Below are positions 1 through 8,286 of a DNA stretch of 64,000 nt, in pieces. The first letter of the stretch is position 1. Each line of letters starts with the position of its first letter. A program made the translations under genes and the position numbers. The notes beneath the pieces are model-generated. The model was not told the DNA's origin. It was given only the letters and a program-made list of their open reading frames with translations, and did no database searches. This DNA comes from Rahnella sp. AA. Its GTDB lineage: Bacteria; Pseudomonadota; Gammaproteobacteria; Enterobacterales; Enterobacteriaceae. The DNA is taken from assembly GCF_002834385.1 (NCBI RefSeq), contig NZ_PITQ01000010.1:17453-81452 (forward strand). The letters are read 5' to 3'.

Positions 1-3000
1 CTGCAAAGTCTCGCGTTGCTGGAAAAATACCGCGATCACCATATAGCTGATCGGGTATTCGAAATCACCTGGTCGCACAGTCAGGTGGTGCTTCGCCAGC
101 TGAATGCCACCGAAGAAGACGCGGGGCTGTTTAACCGGCTGGCCGGTGCCATTCTCTTCGCCAGTCAGGAAATGCGCTGCGATGCGCAGGCGGTAAGCGC
201 TAATCGTCGCGGGCAATCCGGCCTGTGGGGGCAATCGCTTTCCGGCGACCTGCCAATTGTTCTGCTGACCATGACCAGCAATGAAAATATCGGGCTGGTG
301 ACGTTGCTGATCCGTGCGCACCATTACTGGCGGCTGAAAGGGCTGAAAGTCGATCTGGTGATTCTGTGTAATGATTCCGGCGGCTACCAGCAGGCGCTGC
401 AAAATCAGATCCTCAGTCTGGTGGCATCTGGAGCGGGTTCCAGCCTGAGCGATATTCCGGGCGGCATTTTTGTCCGTAACGGCGAACAGATGACACAGGA
501 CGACCGCACGCTGCTGATGAGCGTCGCCCGCGTGGTGATCGACGACCGCCGAGGGCTGCTGGCAGAACAGCTGAATCAGCGGATGCAGCCACCGCATGTT
601 TCGCTGGCCGCTTTACTGCCGGTACGCACGCTAAACGACAGTCAGCCGGTCACGGCTCTACCGCGCGAGCTGAGTTATTTCAACGGACTCGGCGGATTCT
701 CACCGGATGGACGTGAGTATCAGATAGTCCTCAACGACGGGGAAAATACGCCCGCGCCGTGGTCGAACGTGCTCGCGAATGCGGACTTTGGCTCGGTGAT
801 ATCAGAAAGTGGTCAGGCCTATACCTGGTATGAAAATGCCCATGAATACCGCCTGACGCCGTGGGAAAACGACCCGGTCAGCGACAGTTCCGGCGAAGCG
901 TTTTATCTGCGCGATGAAGAGACTGGCAGCGTTTGGTCTCCGGCACCGCTGCCGGTGCGCGGACCCGGCGGCTACGTAACGCGTCACGGTTTTGGCTACA
1001 GCATTTTCGAACATACCGAACGGGGGATCAGCAGCGAAATGACGGTGCTGGTCGCTGAGCACGCGCCGGTCAAACTGATCATGCTGACGCTGACCAACGT
1101 TTCCGGCAGGCCGCGCAGGCTTTCGGTGACCGGTTACGTCGAGTGGGTGATGGCCGATTTACGGGTGAAATCGGCCATGCATATTGTCACCTCGGCGGCG
1201 CACGTCGTGCAGGGCTGCGGCGTGCTGGCGACCAATCATTACACCAGCAACGGCTCACCGCGAACGGCCTTTTTTGCCGTGAGTGGCGCACATTGTTCCG
1301 TGAGTGGCGACCGCCGTGAATTCCTCGGCAGAACAGGTTCCGCCGGATCACCCGCCGCAATGAAAACGCAGCGCCTGTCGGATAAAACCGGCGCAATGCT
1401 TGATCCTTGCGGCGCGGTGCAGTCGGCGACCACGCTGATTGACGGCGATCAGCGCACCTTCGTTTTCGCATTGGGTCTGGGGCAAAATGCCGGAGACGCC
1501 GAAGCGCTGATCCATCAGTTCTTCCAGGAAGGCGCTGCGCAGGCCGAGCTGGATCGCGTTCATCATCACTGGCATCAGGTGCTGGATAAAATTCAGATCA
1601 CCACGCCGGATAAATCTGTCGATTTGCTGACTAACGGCTGGCTGATTTATCAGACCCTCGCCAGCCGCATACTGGCACGCAGCGGCTATTATCAGTCCGG
1701 CGGTGCGTTTGGTTTCCGCGATCAGTTGCAGGATACGCTGGCGCTGACGCATGCCGCGCCACAACGCATGCGCGAGCAGATCCTGCTGTGCGCCTCGCGG
1801 CAGTTTATTGAAGGCGACGTCCAGCACTGGTGGCATCCGCCGACCGGCAATGGCGTCCGCACGCACTGCTCGGATGATTATCTGTGGCTGCCGCTGGCAA
1901 TCAGCCATTATATTGCCGTGACCGGCGATGGCGCGGTGGCGGAAGAAATCGTGCCGTATCTCGAATCGCGTCTGCTGGCTCCCGGCGAGGAATCCTTCTA
2001 TGAACAACCGGTGGTCAGTAACACACAGGAAACCCTGTGGGCGCACGGCGTCCGTGCACTGAAATACGGGCTGAAGATGGGCGAACACGGTTTGCCGCTG
2101 ATGGGCGCGGGCGACTGGAATGACGGCATGAATCTGGTCGGGCTGGGCGGGCGCGGTGAAAGTGTCTGGCTGGGCTTCTTCCTCTATGACGTTCTGCAAC
2201 GTTATGGCGCGCTGGCGGAAGAACGTCAGGACGCGGAGGTCGCCACGCTTTGCCGTGAACACTCTGCGCGGCTCAGACAAAATCTCAACGATCACGCCTG
2301 GGACGGCGAATGGTATTTGCGCGGCTATTTTGACGACGGGCAAACGCTGGGTTCACATCTGAATAACGAATGTCAGATCGACGCCATCGCCCAAAGCTGG
2401 TCGGTGCTTTCCGGTGCGGGCACGCCTGAACGCACGGCCAGCGCCATGCAATCAGTAGATAAATATCTGGTCGACAATGACGCCGGTTTGATCAAACTGC
2501 TGACGCCGCCTTTTGACGGCAACGGCCCGAACCCCGGTTATATTCGCGGTTATCTGCCGGGTGTTCGCGAGAACGGCGGGCAATACACGCACGGCGCTAT
2601 CTGGGCAGTTATGGCCTTTGCAAAGCAGGGCAATATCGAACGCGCATGGGAACTGATGGCGATGATCAATCCGATCAATCACAGCCTGACCGCAGAGGCG
2701 GCTGGCCGTTACAAGGCCGAACCTTACGTGATTTCCGCTGATATTTATTCCGTCGCGCCGCACAGCGGACGCGCTGGCTGGAGCTGGTATACCGGTTCTG
2801 CCGGATGGACGTACCGCCTGATCATCGAATCGTTGCTGGGCATCACGCGTAAAGGCGACACAATTTCTATTCACAGCCAGCTTCCGGAAAACTGGCCGGA
2901 AATCAGCGTCGCCTGCCAGCAAGGCAGCAGCCGCTATCTGATTACGGTGCGCAAAAGCACGGAGGAATATCGTGTGATGCTGGACGGCAATTTGCTGGCG

Positions 3001-3081
3001 AATGATGAAATCCCGCTCACCGATGACGGGCAGGATCATCACGTTGTCGTTGAGCTGGGAGGGGCAGCCAAAAACGAATAA
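1..3081 (+). CDS. Cyclic beta-1,2-glucan synthase-type protein, C-terminal part (GH94 domain), partial at 5' end
   Basis: The reading frame is open from base 1, so the gene starts upstream of the window; at least 1,026 residues are visible. The C-terminal half is a glycoside hydrolase family 94 phosphorylase-like domain, with the GAGDWNDGMN motif at 2107-2136 holding the general-acid Asp, preceded by the aromatic-rich region around 1640-1740. In cyclic beta-1,2-glucan synthases (NdvB/ChvB) the N-terminus is a membrane glycosyltransferase, and the C-terminal GH94 module sets chain length by phosphorolysis; the product is a periplasmic osmoregulated glucan. Family assignment is firm. A stand-alone phosphorylase of very large size is the alternative, since the transferase part is outside the window. 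No intrinsic terminator is evident after the stop. Confidence 0.85.
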   Translation: MQSLALLEKYRDHHIADRVFEITWSHSQVVLRQLNATEEDAGLFNRLAGAILFASQEMRCDAQAVSANRRGQSGLWGQSLSGDLPIVLLTMTSNENIGLVTLLIRAHHYWRLKGLKVDLVILCNDSGGYQQALQNQILSLVASGAGSSLSDIPGGIFVRNGEQMTQDDRTLLMSVARVVIDDRRGLLAEQLNQRMQPPHVSLAALLPVRTLNDSQPVTALPRELSYFNGLGGFSPDGREYQIVLNDGENTPAPWSNVLANADFGSVISESGQAYTWYENAHEYRLTPWENDPVSDSSGEAFYLRDEETGSVWSPAPLPVRGPGGYVTRHGFGYSIFEHTERGISSEMTVLVAEHAPVKLIMLTLTNVSGRPRRLSVTGYVEWVMADLRVKSAMHIVTSAAHVVQGCGVLATNHYTSNGSPRTAFFAVSGAHCSVSGDRREFLGRTGSAGSPAAMKTQRLSDKTGAMLDPCGAVQSATTLIDGDQRTFVFALGLGQNAGDAEALIHQFFQEGAAQAELDRVHHHWHQVLDKIQITTPDKSVDLLTNGWLIYQTLASRILARSGYYQSGGAFGFRDQLQDTLALTHAAPQRMREQILLCASRQFIEGDVQHWWHPPTGNGVRTHCSDDYLWLPLAISHYIAVTGDGAVAEEIVPYLESRLLAPGEESFYEQPVVSNTQETLWAHGVRALKYGLKMGEHGLPLMGAGDWNDGMNLVGLGGRGESVWLGFFLYDVLQRYGALAEERQDAEVATLCREHSARLRQNLNDHAWDGEWYLRGYFDDGQTLGSHLNNECQIDAIAQSWSVLSGAGTPERTASAMQSVDKYLVDNDAGLIKLLTPPFDGNGPNPGYIRGYLPGVRENGGQYTHGAIWAVMAFAKQGNIERAWELMAMINPINHSLTAEAAGRYKAEPYVISADIYSVAPHSGRAGWSWYTGSAGWTYRLIIESLLGITRKGDTISIHSQLPENWPEISVACQQGSSRYLITVRKSTEEYRVMLDGNLLANDEIPLTDDGQDHHVVVELGGAAKNE

Positions 3082-3510
3082 ATCGCCCCGACAAGAATTC
3101 CCGATAATTAAGATGCCTGCTGCCTGCTGTTTTTCGTGTGCCGGCACGGGTGGCATCCTCATCCGATTTAAAGACGTGATACAGGGGTCAGTACGGGGCG
3201 TGAGGGTCGCCAACTTTTTCATCGGCACCCTCTCCGCTCAGGGGGGTTATCAAGGTTGAAAGTGTGAGCCGATGAGTATTAAAAAACACAACGGCAATCT
3301 CACTTAAAAGAATTCTGCATTTATGTTAATGTCCTAAAATAGCCAATCATTTATAACCTTAAAAATCATGATGTTAATCAGATAAGGCTATAGCACTGAA
3401 AACAAGCGCCATTAGAGCGGGTGGCTGATAGGTTTAGAAGACAAAATTTGCACACTTTAAAATGTGAGTAACAAACAAATTTTCGAAACTTAAAGGGAAG
3501 GAGCCTTCAC
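3082..3510. other. Intergenic region, boundary of the bacteriocin island
   Basis: About 430 bases without a supported gene. The first 170 bases still have the composition of the glucan synthase gene. From about 3270 the sequence becomes clearly AT-rich, like the immunity gene that follows. The immunity gene promoter should lie in the last 200 bases, but no convincing -35/-10 pair was picked out. An overlapping frame at 3002-3259 has no recognisable protein features. Confidence 0.5.
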
Positions 3511-3840
3511 TTGGATAAGAAATTCTACTTCAAAAATTTTTTTATATGCCTGTTCTACTTAGGCGTAGCAGTAACGATATTTGTGTCCCAGACGGGAGCC
3601 ACACCGTTCTTATTCGCGTATACGATAATCATATCCGCAATGTTTCCACTTGCTCGCAAAGCTCTTGAAACGCTAGTACTGAAAGTATCGAGTGAAGAAT
3701 TTTGGACCACTGGGTTCTTTCAACCCAGTTCAGCCAAAAACACACTATGGGTAATATACTATGCGGTGATTATTGTTCTCGTCGTTCCCTTATCACTCAT
3801 TTATGTCATCTTATATTTCAGTACAAAAAAGGCCACTTAA
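3511..3840 (+). CDS. Colicin immunity protein, E1 type (membrane)
   Basis: A 109-residue hydrophobic protein with about three membrane segments (residues ~8-26, 31-48 and 82-105). Length, topology and sequence pattern match the colicin E1-type immunity family (PF03857), which sits in the inner membrane and blocks E1/Ia-type pore-forming domains. It starts with TTG at 3511; AAGGAG lies about ten bases upstream, and no in-frame ATG fits better. It is convergent with the colicin gene, the standard arrangement for pore-forming colicins, in which immunity is transcribed constitutively from the opposite strand. The last two codons and the stop lie inside the hairpin that terminates the colicin transcript. 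Base composition is much more AT-rich than the flanking genes. Confidence 0.85.
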   Translation: MDKKFYFKNFFICLFYLGVAVTIFVSQTGATPFLFAYTIIISAMFPLARKALETLVLKVSSEEFWTTGFFQPSSAKNTLWVIYYAVIIVLVVPLSLIYVILYFSTKKAT

Positions 3841-3848
3841 GTGGCCTT
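3825..3848 (-). terminator. Intrinsic terminator of the colicin gene overlapping the immunity stop codon
   Basis: AAGGCCACTTAAGTGGCCTT at 3829-3848 is a perfect 20-bp palindrome. Read on the minus strand it is followed by six U from the A-tract at 3825-3830, making a good intrinsic terminator 17 bases past the colicin stop. The TAA of the immunity gene (3838-3840) is inside the palindrome. Confidence 0.8.
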
Positions 3849-3864
3849 GCTTATCTCCTGATTT

Positions 3865-5145
3865 TTAGAGTGAGGAAATAAAGCTGTTCAGTTCCTCAAG
3901 CGCAGACTCATCAATAGCAGCACTGGCACTCGCAAGTAAAACTGCAAACAATAAAACCCCCATTGGCGATACGATCAGTGCTGCAAAATAATAGGCAAGA
4001 AGTTGGCTGGCAAGAGCACCGGCTAACAAGGTTTCAAATTTGATAAAAACAGGATGCCAGTTCCCGGTTTGTACCGCCTTAGAAATCTCATTTGTAAGTG
4101 TCGCTACATCAACAAACTTGGACGCGACACCGAAGCCCCTCTGCATCACAGACAGTTTCTGCACTACCTCAGCTTGATCCATTGCCTGGAGAGCATTTGA
4201 AATTGCTGCCCGGTCTGATGCGCTAAATTTGGCATTGATGGCAGTGCCATATCGATCCCAAGCCGCGATGGCCTGAGCAGCATTCTTAATTGTTTTTCCT
4301 TTTGCTGCATTGGCAAGCAGTGTCGCTTTGTTTGAAGCAATAATGCCGTAACGCTGTGTGATATCAGTGTAGAAGTCGGAAACCTGTTGGATTGCATCCA
4401 ATGTCTTCTGGGTTTCACTAGAGTACTGATACTTAGCAGGCACAGAGCCATTCTGAATAGATTTAATATCTTTATTAGTTTGAGCAATAGCTGCATTGGT
4501 AGTAGATAAAGCCTGTTGCCAATTGCTGACAGATGTTTTAAAAGGAATTATATCTTTTGATCTGTTTGCAACATAGGCCTCACCCTGAATCCTTTCTGCA
4601 TCATTAGCAGGCCACCAAATTTTCGAATTGTTATACATAATATCTGTTTCAATAAACAGTATTGTGGAATTCGCATATGCAATATTACGGTTCAATTCTA
4701 AAGCATATGCATTCTGTAACGCCAATGTTGTTTGTGCATAATTAATTGGCGATACAGTATTAGCTTTCGAATAATTTCGCTCTGCTGACAATCGCTGGTT
4801 TTGTGAATCAGTCAAACTATTTAATGCTACTTGTTGAGCCTGAAGTGCCTCCCCAATTTGAGCAGCAAGCTCTTGCTCATGAAATTCACGAATCTCTCTC
4901 GGGGTTTGTGGGCTACGAAATGTAGTACCCGCACGAAAAGCGGATGAATTAAACTCAAGAGATATCGAGTCTGCTACTGAAGTGATAGTATTCATTAAAC
5001 CTGCTTTAACAGCACTAACACTCCCCCCGCCGTACGCTTGCGTTTCCATATAATCATAAGTTTCAGCACTTTTCCGCTGCCATACAGTATCGCTCGTTTT
5101 ATGGTATCCCGCTGCAACCAAACCCGATTCATTCATAGTAGACAT
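3865..5145 (-). CDS. Pore-forming colicin (E1/Ia-type channel domain)
   Basis: The predicted 426-residue bacteriocin kills related cells by opening a channel in the inner membrane. Residues ~250-426 resemble the channel domain of colicin Ia/E1: an amphipathic helical region (KFSASDRAAISNAL), then a long hydrophobic hairpin at about 372-411 and a short polar tail. The ~110 N-terminal residues would handle translocation, and the central helical, Asn/Gln-rich part receptor binding; neither is recognisable to a named type. D19-T20-V21 near the N-terminus could be a weak TonB box. The start at 5145 is chosen because AAGGAA lies 8-9 bases upstream; an in-frame ATG at 5205 would place the LexA box inside the gene. 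No lysis gene is nearby. The gene is AT-rich compared with its neighbours, suggesting transfer. Confidence 0.88.
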   Translation of the reverse strand: MSTMNESGLVAAGYHKTSDTVWQRKSAETYDYMETQAYGGGSVSAVKAGLMNTITSVADSISLEFNSSAFRAGTTFRSPQTPREIREFHEQELAAQIGEALQAQQVALNSLTDSQNQRLSAERNYSKANTVSPINYAQTTLALQNAYALELNRNIAYANSTILFIETDIMYNNSKIWWPANDAERIQGEAYVANRSKDIIPFKTSVSNWQQALSTTNAAIAQTNKDIKSIQNGSVPAKYQYSSETQKTLDAIQQVSDFYTDITQRYGIIASNKATLLANAAKGKTIKNAAQAIAAWDRYGTAINAKFSASDRAAISNALQAMDQAEVVQKLSVMQRGFGVASKFVDVATLTNEISKAVQTGNWHPVFIKFETLLAGALASQLLAYYFAALIVSPMGVLLFAVLLASASAAIDESALEELNSFISSL

Positions 5146-5175
5146 TAATATTTCCTTTTTCATGTGCACACAACA

Positions 5176-5191
5176 CTGTGTTTCAAAACAG
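5176..5191 (-). promoter_or_regulatory. LexA (SOS) box of the colicin gene
   Basis: CTGTGTTTCAAAACAG matches the LexA consensus CTGT-N8-ACAG exactly, with TA following on the right flank. It lies 31 bases upstream of the colicin start, just downstream of the predicted -10, as in other SOS-controlled colicin genes. A degenerate second box may overlap on the start-codon side. Confidence 0.85.
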
Positions 5192-5210
5192 TACCCACAT
5201 GCCATTTTTA

Positions 5211-5238
5211 TATCTATGCGATTCAGATTACCTGTCTA
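5211..5238 (-). promoter_or_regulatory. Predicted sigma-70 promoter of the colicin gene
   Basis: On the minus strand TAGACA (5233-5238) and TAGATA (5211-5216) are separated by 16 bases and placed immediately upstream of the LexA box. This is inference from spacing and position. Confidence 0.45.
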
Positions 5239-5742
5239 CCACACAACATGAACACAACTATCACATTAATTAATAATCAAATATTTAAGGTTGTGTAAGA
5301 AATAGAAGTCAGCGTCCACTAAACAGCAAGGTTATAAAACGAGGTGAAAACCCAGATGAAAAGGATTATTTTTGCGCTATCATCACATTTATTTACCCGT
5401 GAGTAAAGAATGCATGGGTTATATACAACTAAAAACATTTTTCGACTTTATTGCATTTCAACTGCACATACATATTAATATAGAGGCTTATATAATTGTA
5501 CGGTTTATATGACCTCATTAATAAGTATGGATTTTCAAGGGTAACAGAACGTAAATCCTGTAATGACATACGACCCCGAATATCTGACGACGCCAGTTGC
5601 TCCACCCCATTCATTATTAAATGATATGACTCCAGCTAAGTTCATTCGATGTCTTCAGAACGACGGAGACCTCGGGTCTGGCACTTCACTGGCTCTGGTC
5701 AGGGTCAATGGAAATGATTATGGTTGGGAACCTGTAACCAGT
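5239..5742. other. AT-rich intergenic region between colicin promoter and fepA
   Basis: About 500 bases with no supportable gene. Short frames here (for example 5563-5784 +) lack a convincing ribosome site and family signature. A 16-codon frame at 5356-5406, beginning MKRIIFAL, resembles the start of a lysis-protein signal peptide but stops at once. The composition is that of the bacteriocin island up to about 5540. Confidence 0.4.
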
Positions 5743-5770
5743 AAAAATCCCGGCCCTGTTGCCGGGATTT
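5743..5770 (-). terminator. Intrinsic terminator of fepA
   Basis: AAATCCCGGC / GCCGGGATTT (5745-5754 and 5761-5770), a perfect 10-bp stem with a 6-base loop, is followed on the minus strand by five U. It lies 18 bases past the fepA stop. Confidence 0.85.
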
Positions 5771-5787
5771 TACTTAGTTGCTAAGGC

Positions 5788-8082
5788 TTAGAAGTGCGTG
5801 TTCAGGCTCATGTAGAAAGTCCGGCCCGGTTCGTTGTAGGTTGCTGCACCCGCGCCGTACATATAGGCATTGGTGGTGGCGTTACCCACGGTCTGGGCAT
5901 TACCGGCGCGGAACTGGCGCTTGTCGAACACGTTATCAATACCGGCAGTCACGCTGACATTTTTAGTCGCAACGTAGGTGCCGCTCAGGCCAACCACGGA
6001 ATACGGGCTGACTTCACGGGTTTCGCTGCCGGTAACGGCTTCACCCTTGTAGTTGTATTTCTTCGGCTTCTGACGGCCATACCAGGTCAGGGTGGACTGC
6101 ACGGAGAAATCTTCCGTTGCCTGCCAGCTCAGCGTGGAGTTGATTGTAAATTTAGGGATGATCGACAGATAATCGCCGGTCTCTTTGTTTTTACTTTCAA
6201 TCATGTAAGTCCCGTTGTTATTCCAGGAAATGGTACTGCTGACCGGAATATTCAACGTACCTTCCAGACCCTGAACGACGGCTTTTGGAACGTTTTCCCA
6301 CTTATAAACGTCGGTAGTCCCTGTCGTCGATGTGCCGGTTGGCAGATAACCCGCTTCAATTTTATTGCGATAATCGTTACGGAAGTACGTCACGCCCGCC
6401 TGATAGCCGTTGCGGTGGAATTCCAGACCGATCTCTTTGTTGATGCTGGTTTCCGCATCGAGATCTTTATTCCCCAGCAAATAACAGCCACCAGAACTGG
6501 CCGCGCAACCCTGGCCTTTACTGTAAAGCACATAGTTTGGGTTGGTCTGATACAGGCTTGGTGCTTTATAGGCGCGTGCGATCCCCATTTTCAGCGTGAA
6601 ATCATCGCCCAGTTCCTGAGACAGGTTCAGGGAAGGACTCCAGTTATTGCCGACAATAGAATGATGATCGAAACGAAGGCCCGGAACCAGCATCGTGCTG
6701 TCGGTCAGCTCGATATTATCTTCCGCAAACAGCGAGAAGATTTCCGCCTGTGAGTAGGGACTGCGGCCGGTGCTGTCCACGCCCGCAATCGCGCCGCCGA
6801 GCATTGACTGAACGTTGGAAGACGGATCTTTCATCTTCTGCTGGTTCCATTCGGTGCCGAACGTAGCGGTTTGCGGTACGCCTAAATCAAACGGAATGCT
6901 GACTTCGCTGTGCGCGAGAATGTCGCCCAGCGCGATGGTGTTGAAGCTGTCGTCAGAGAAAATCCCCTCGGTGCCGCCCGCCAGGCCTTCATCCATGCGT
7001 GAGTTACGGGTTTTTTCGTACTGCACATAGTTGGTGGTGGAAACGCCATTGTCCCAGGCGCCTTTATACGTCAGGGCGTAGGACTGGCGGTAAATACGGT
7101 TAGTTTCTTTGCCGTACATACTTTTAACCAGCGCACTGGTATTGGTATTTTGCGTGTCACCGGCGTACAGGTTGCCCTGGCGGCTGTTGGACACTTCAAA
7201 CTCCAGCGACTGCATGCGGGCGAAATCCCAGTGCAGCATGGCGTCGATATTTTTATCGATCACGCCTTCGCGACCTGCCGGAACGGTGTCGGCGTAAGTA
7301 CCGGTACGTTCGGACTGATGGCCTTCGTTGATATTCTGCGCATCAGCCTGCGTTTTGCTGTAGCCACCAAACAGACGGAAACTGAACTGATCGCTGAGCG
7401 GGCCGGAGAGGCTGAAATCGGTGCGTTTTGTCGAGCCTTCGTCTTTATGCTGCGGCGCGTTCATATAGGTATTCCATGAACCGTGCCACTCGTTGGTGTC
7501 TTTTTTGGTGATGATGTTCACCACGCCACCTGCTGCGCCGTTGCCATAACGTGCCGCGGCCGGACCACGGATCACTTCAATACGGTCAATCATATCTGGC
7601 GGAACCCAGCTGGTATCACCGCGGGTATCACGCTCGCCGCGCCAACCCTGACGCACGGAGTTACGGCTGTTGACCGGTAGACCGTCGATCAGAATCAGGG
7701 TGTTTTCCGGCCCCATGCCACGGATATCGATCTGGCGGTTGTTGCCGCGCTGGCCGCTGGTGGAGTTACCGGTCAGGTTGACGCCAGGCATGGTACGGAT
7801 CAGTTCGTTGATGTCGCGTGCTGGTGGACGTTTTTGAATTTCGTCAGACGTAATGGTGGAAACACCCGGTGCCTGAAGGTTTTGCTGTGCGGCGGTGACA
7901 ACCAGTGTGTCCTCGGCCTTTTTCGGCGTTTCGGCCGCTGCTGTACCGGTTTCTGTTGCCGTTGTTGCGGTAGTTTCTGCTGCGCCGGCTGGCAAGGTGA
8001 GCGCTGATCCCAGCCCGATTAAGGTTGCCAGAGAATAATGTGGTAGCCTGCTTTTCATGTTGGATTCTGCCCTGAATTCCAT
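5788..8082 (-). CDS. fepA: FepA, TonB-dependent ferric-enterobactin receptor
   Basis: Outer-membrane receptor of 764 residues that imports ferric enterobactin using TonB energy. It has an N-terminal signal peptide, a TonB box around residues 58-63 (DTLVVTA), the plug domain with the IDIRGMGPENTLILIDG and GPAAARYGNGAAGGVVNI motifs, and a C-terminal 22-strand barrel ending in Phe. The plug is nearly identical to E. coli FepA. The start at 8082 has AGGAAAGG directly upstream; Met9 (8058) is an alternative with a poorer ribosome site. It is divergent from fes, with a Fur box between. FepA also serves as receptor for colicins B and D in E. coli, of interest given the colicin gene next door. Confidence 0.95.
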   Translation of the reverse strand: MEFRAESNMKSRLPHYSLATLIGLGSALTLPAGAAETTATTATETGTAAAETPKKAEDTLVVTAAQQNLQAPGVSTITSDEIQKRPPARDINELIRTMPGVNLTGNSTSGQRGNNRQIDIRGMGPENTLILIDGLPVNSRNSVRQGWRGERDTRGDTSWVPPDMIDRIEVIRGPAAARYGNGAAGGVVNIITKKDTNEWHGSWNTYMNAPQHKDEGSTKRTDFSLSGPLSDQFSFRLFGGYSKTQADAQNINEGHQSERTGTYADTVPAGREGVIDKNIDAMLHWDFARMQSLEFEVSNSRQGNLYAGDTQNTNTSALVKSMYGKETNRIYRQSYALTYKGAWDNGVSTTNYVQYEKTRNSRMDEGLAGGTEGIFSDDSFNTIALGDILAHSEVSIPFDLGVPQTATFGTEWNQQKMKDPSSNVQSMLGGAIAGVDSTGRSPYSQAEIFSLFAEDNIELTDSTMLVPGLRFDHHSIVGNNWSPSLNLSQELGDDFTLKMGIARAYKAPSLYQTNPNYVLYSKGQGCAASSGGCYLLGNKDLDAETSINKEIGLEFHRNGYQAGVTYFRNDYRNKIEAGYLPTGTSTTGTTDVYKWENVPKAVVQGLEGTLNIPVSSTISWNNNGTYMIESKNKETGDYLSIIPKFTINSTLSWQATEDFSVQSTLTWYGRQKPKKYNYKGEAVTGSETREVSPYSVVGLSGTYVATKNVSVTAGIDNVFDKRQFRAGNAQTVGNATTNAYMYGAGAATYNEPGRTFYMSLNTHF

Positions 8083-8174
8083 CCTTTCCTGAAAAATATC
8101 GAGATTGAACAGGAGGATGGCCTGTTGTGTGTGTAATTTTTATTGACCCGTGTTACGGGCGGTAACACACTATT

Positions 8175-8193
8175 GCAAATGAAAACAATTATC
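8175..8193. promoter_or_regulatory. Fur box between fepA and fes
   Basis: GCAAATGAAAACAATTATC matches 14 of 19 positions of the Fur consensus GATAATGATAATCATTATC, and further GATTGGCATT follows. Its position in the divergent fepA/fes control region agrees with iron repression of both genes, as in E. coli. Confidence 0.75.
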
Positions 8194-8286
8194 AATGCGA
8201 TTGGCATTCTTAATTTGTAGGGATTGTGTAAAGCGCCATACCGGGAATGTTTTTTCTTGTCTGTCAAAAGGCTGTAAAACGTAAAA

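Noticed and set aside
1348..2343. Long minus-strand frame of 331 codons
   Set aside because: Antisense to the GH94 region, whose plus-strand motifs are clear; no family features or ribosome site.
5356..5406. 16-codon frame resembling a colicin lysis-protein signal start
   Set aside because: It stops before any lipobox and lies on the strand opposite to the colicin gene.
5563..5784. 73-codon plus-strand frame
   Set aside because: No ribosome site or recognisable features, and its end is the fepA terminator hairpin.
5794..6753. Plus-strand frame of 319 codons
   Set aside because: Shadow of fepA on the opposite strand.
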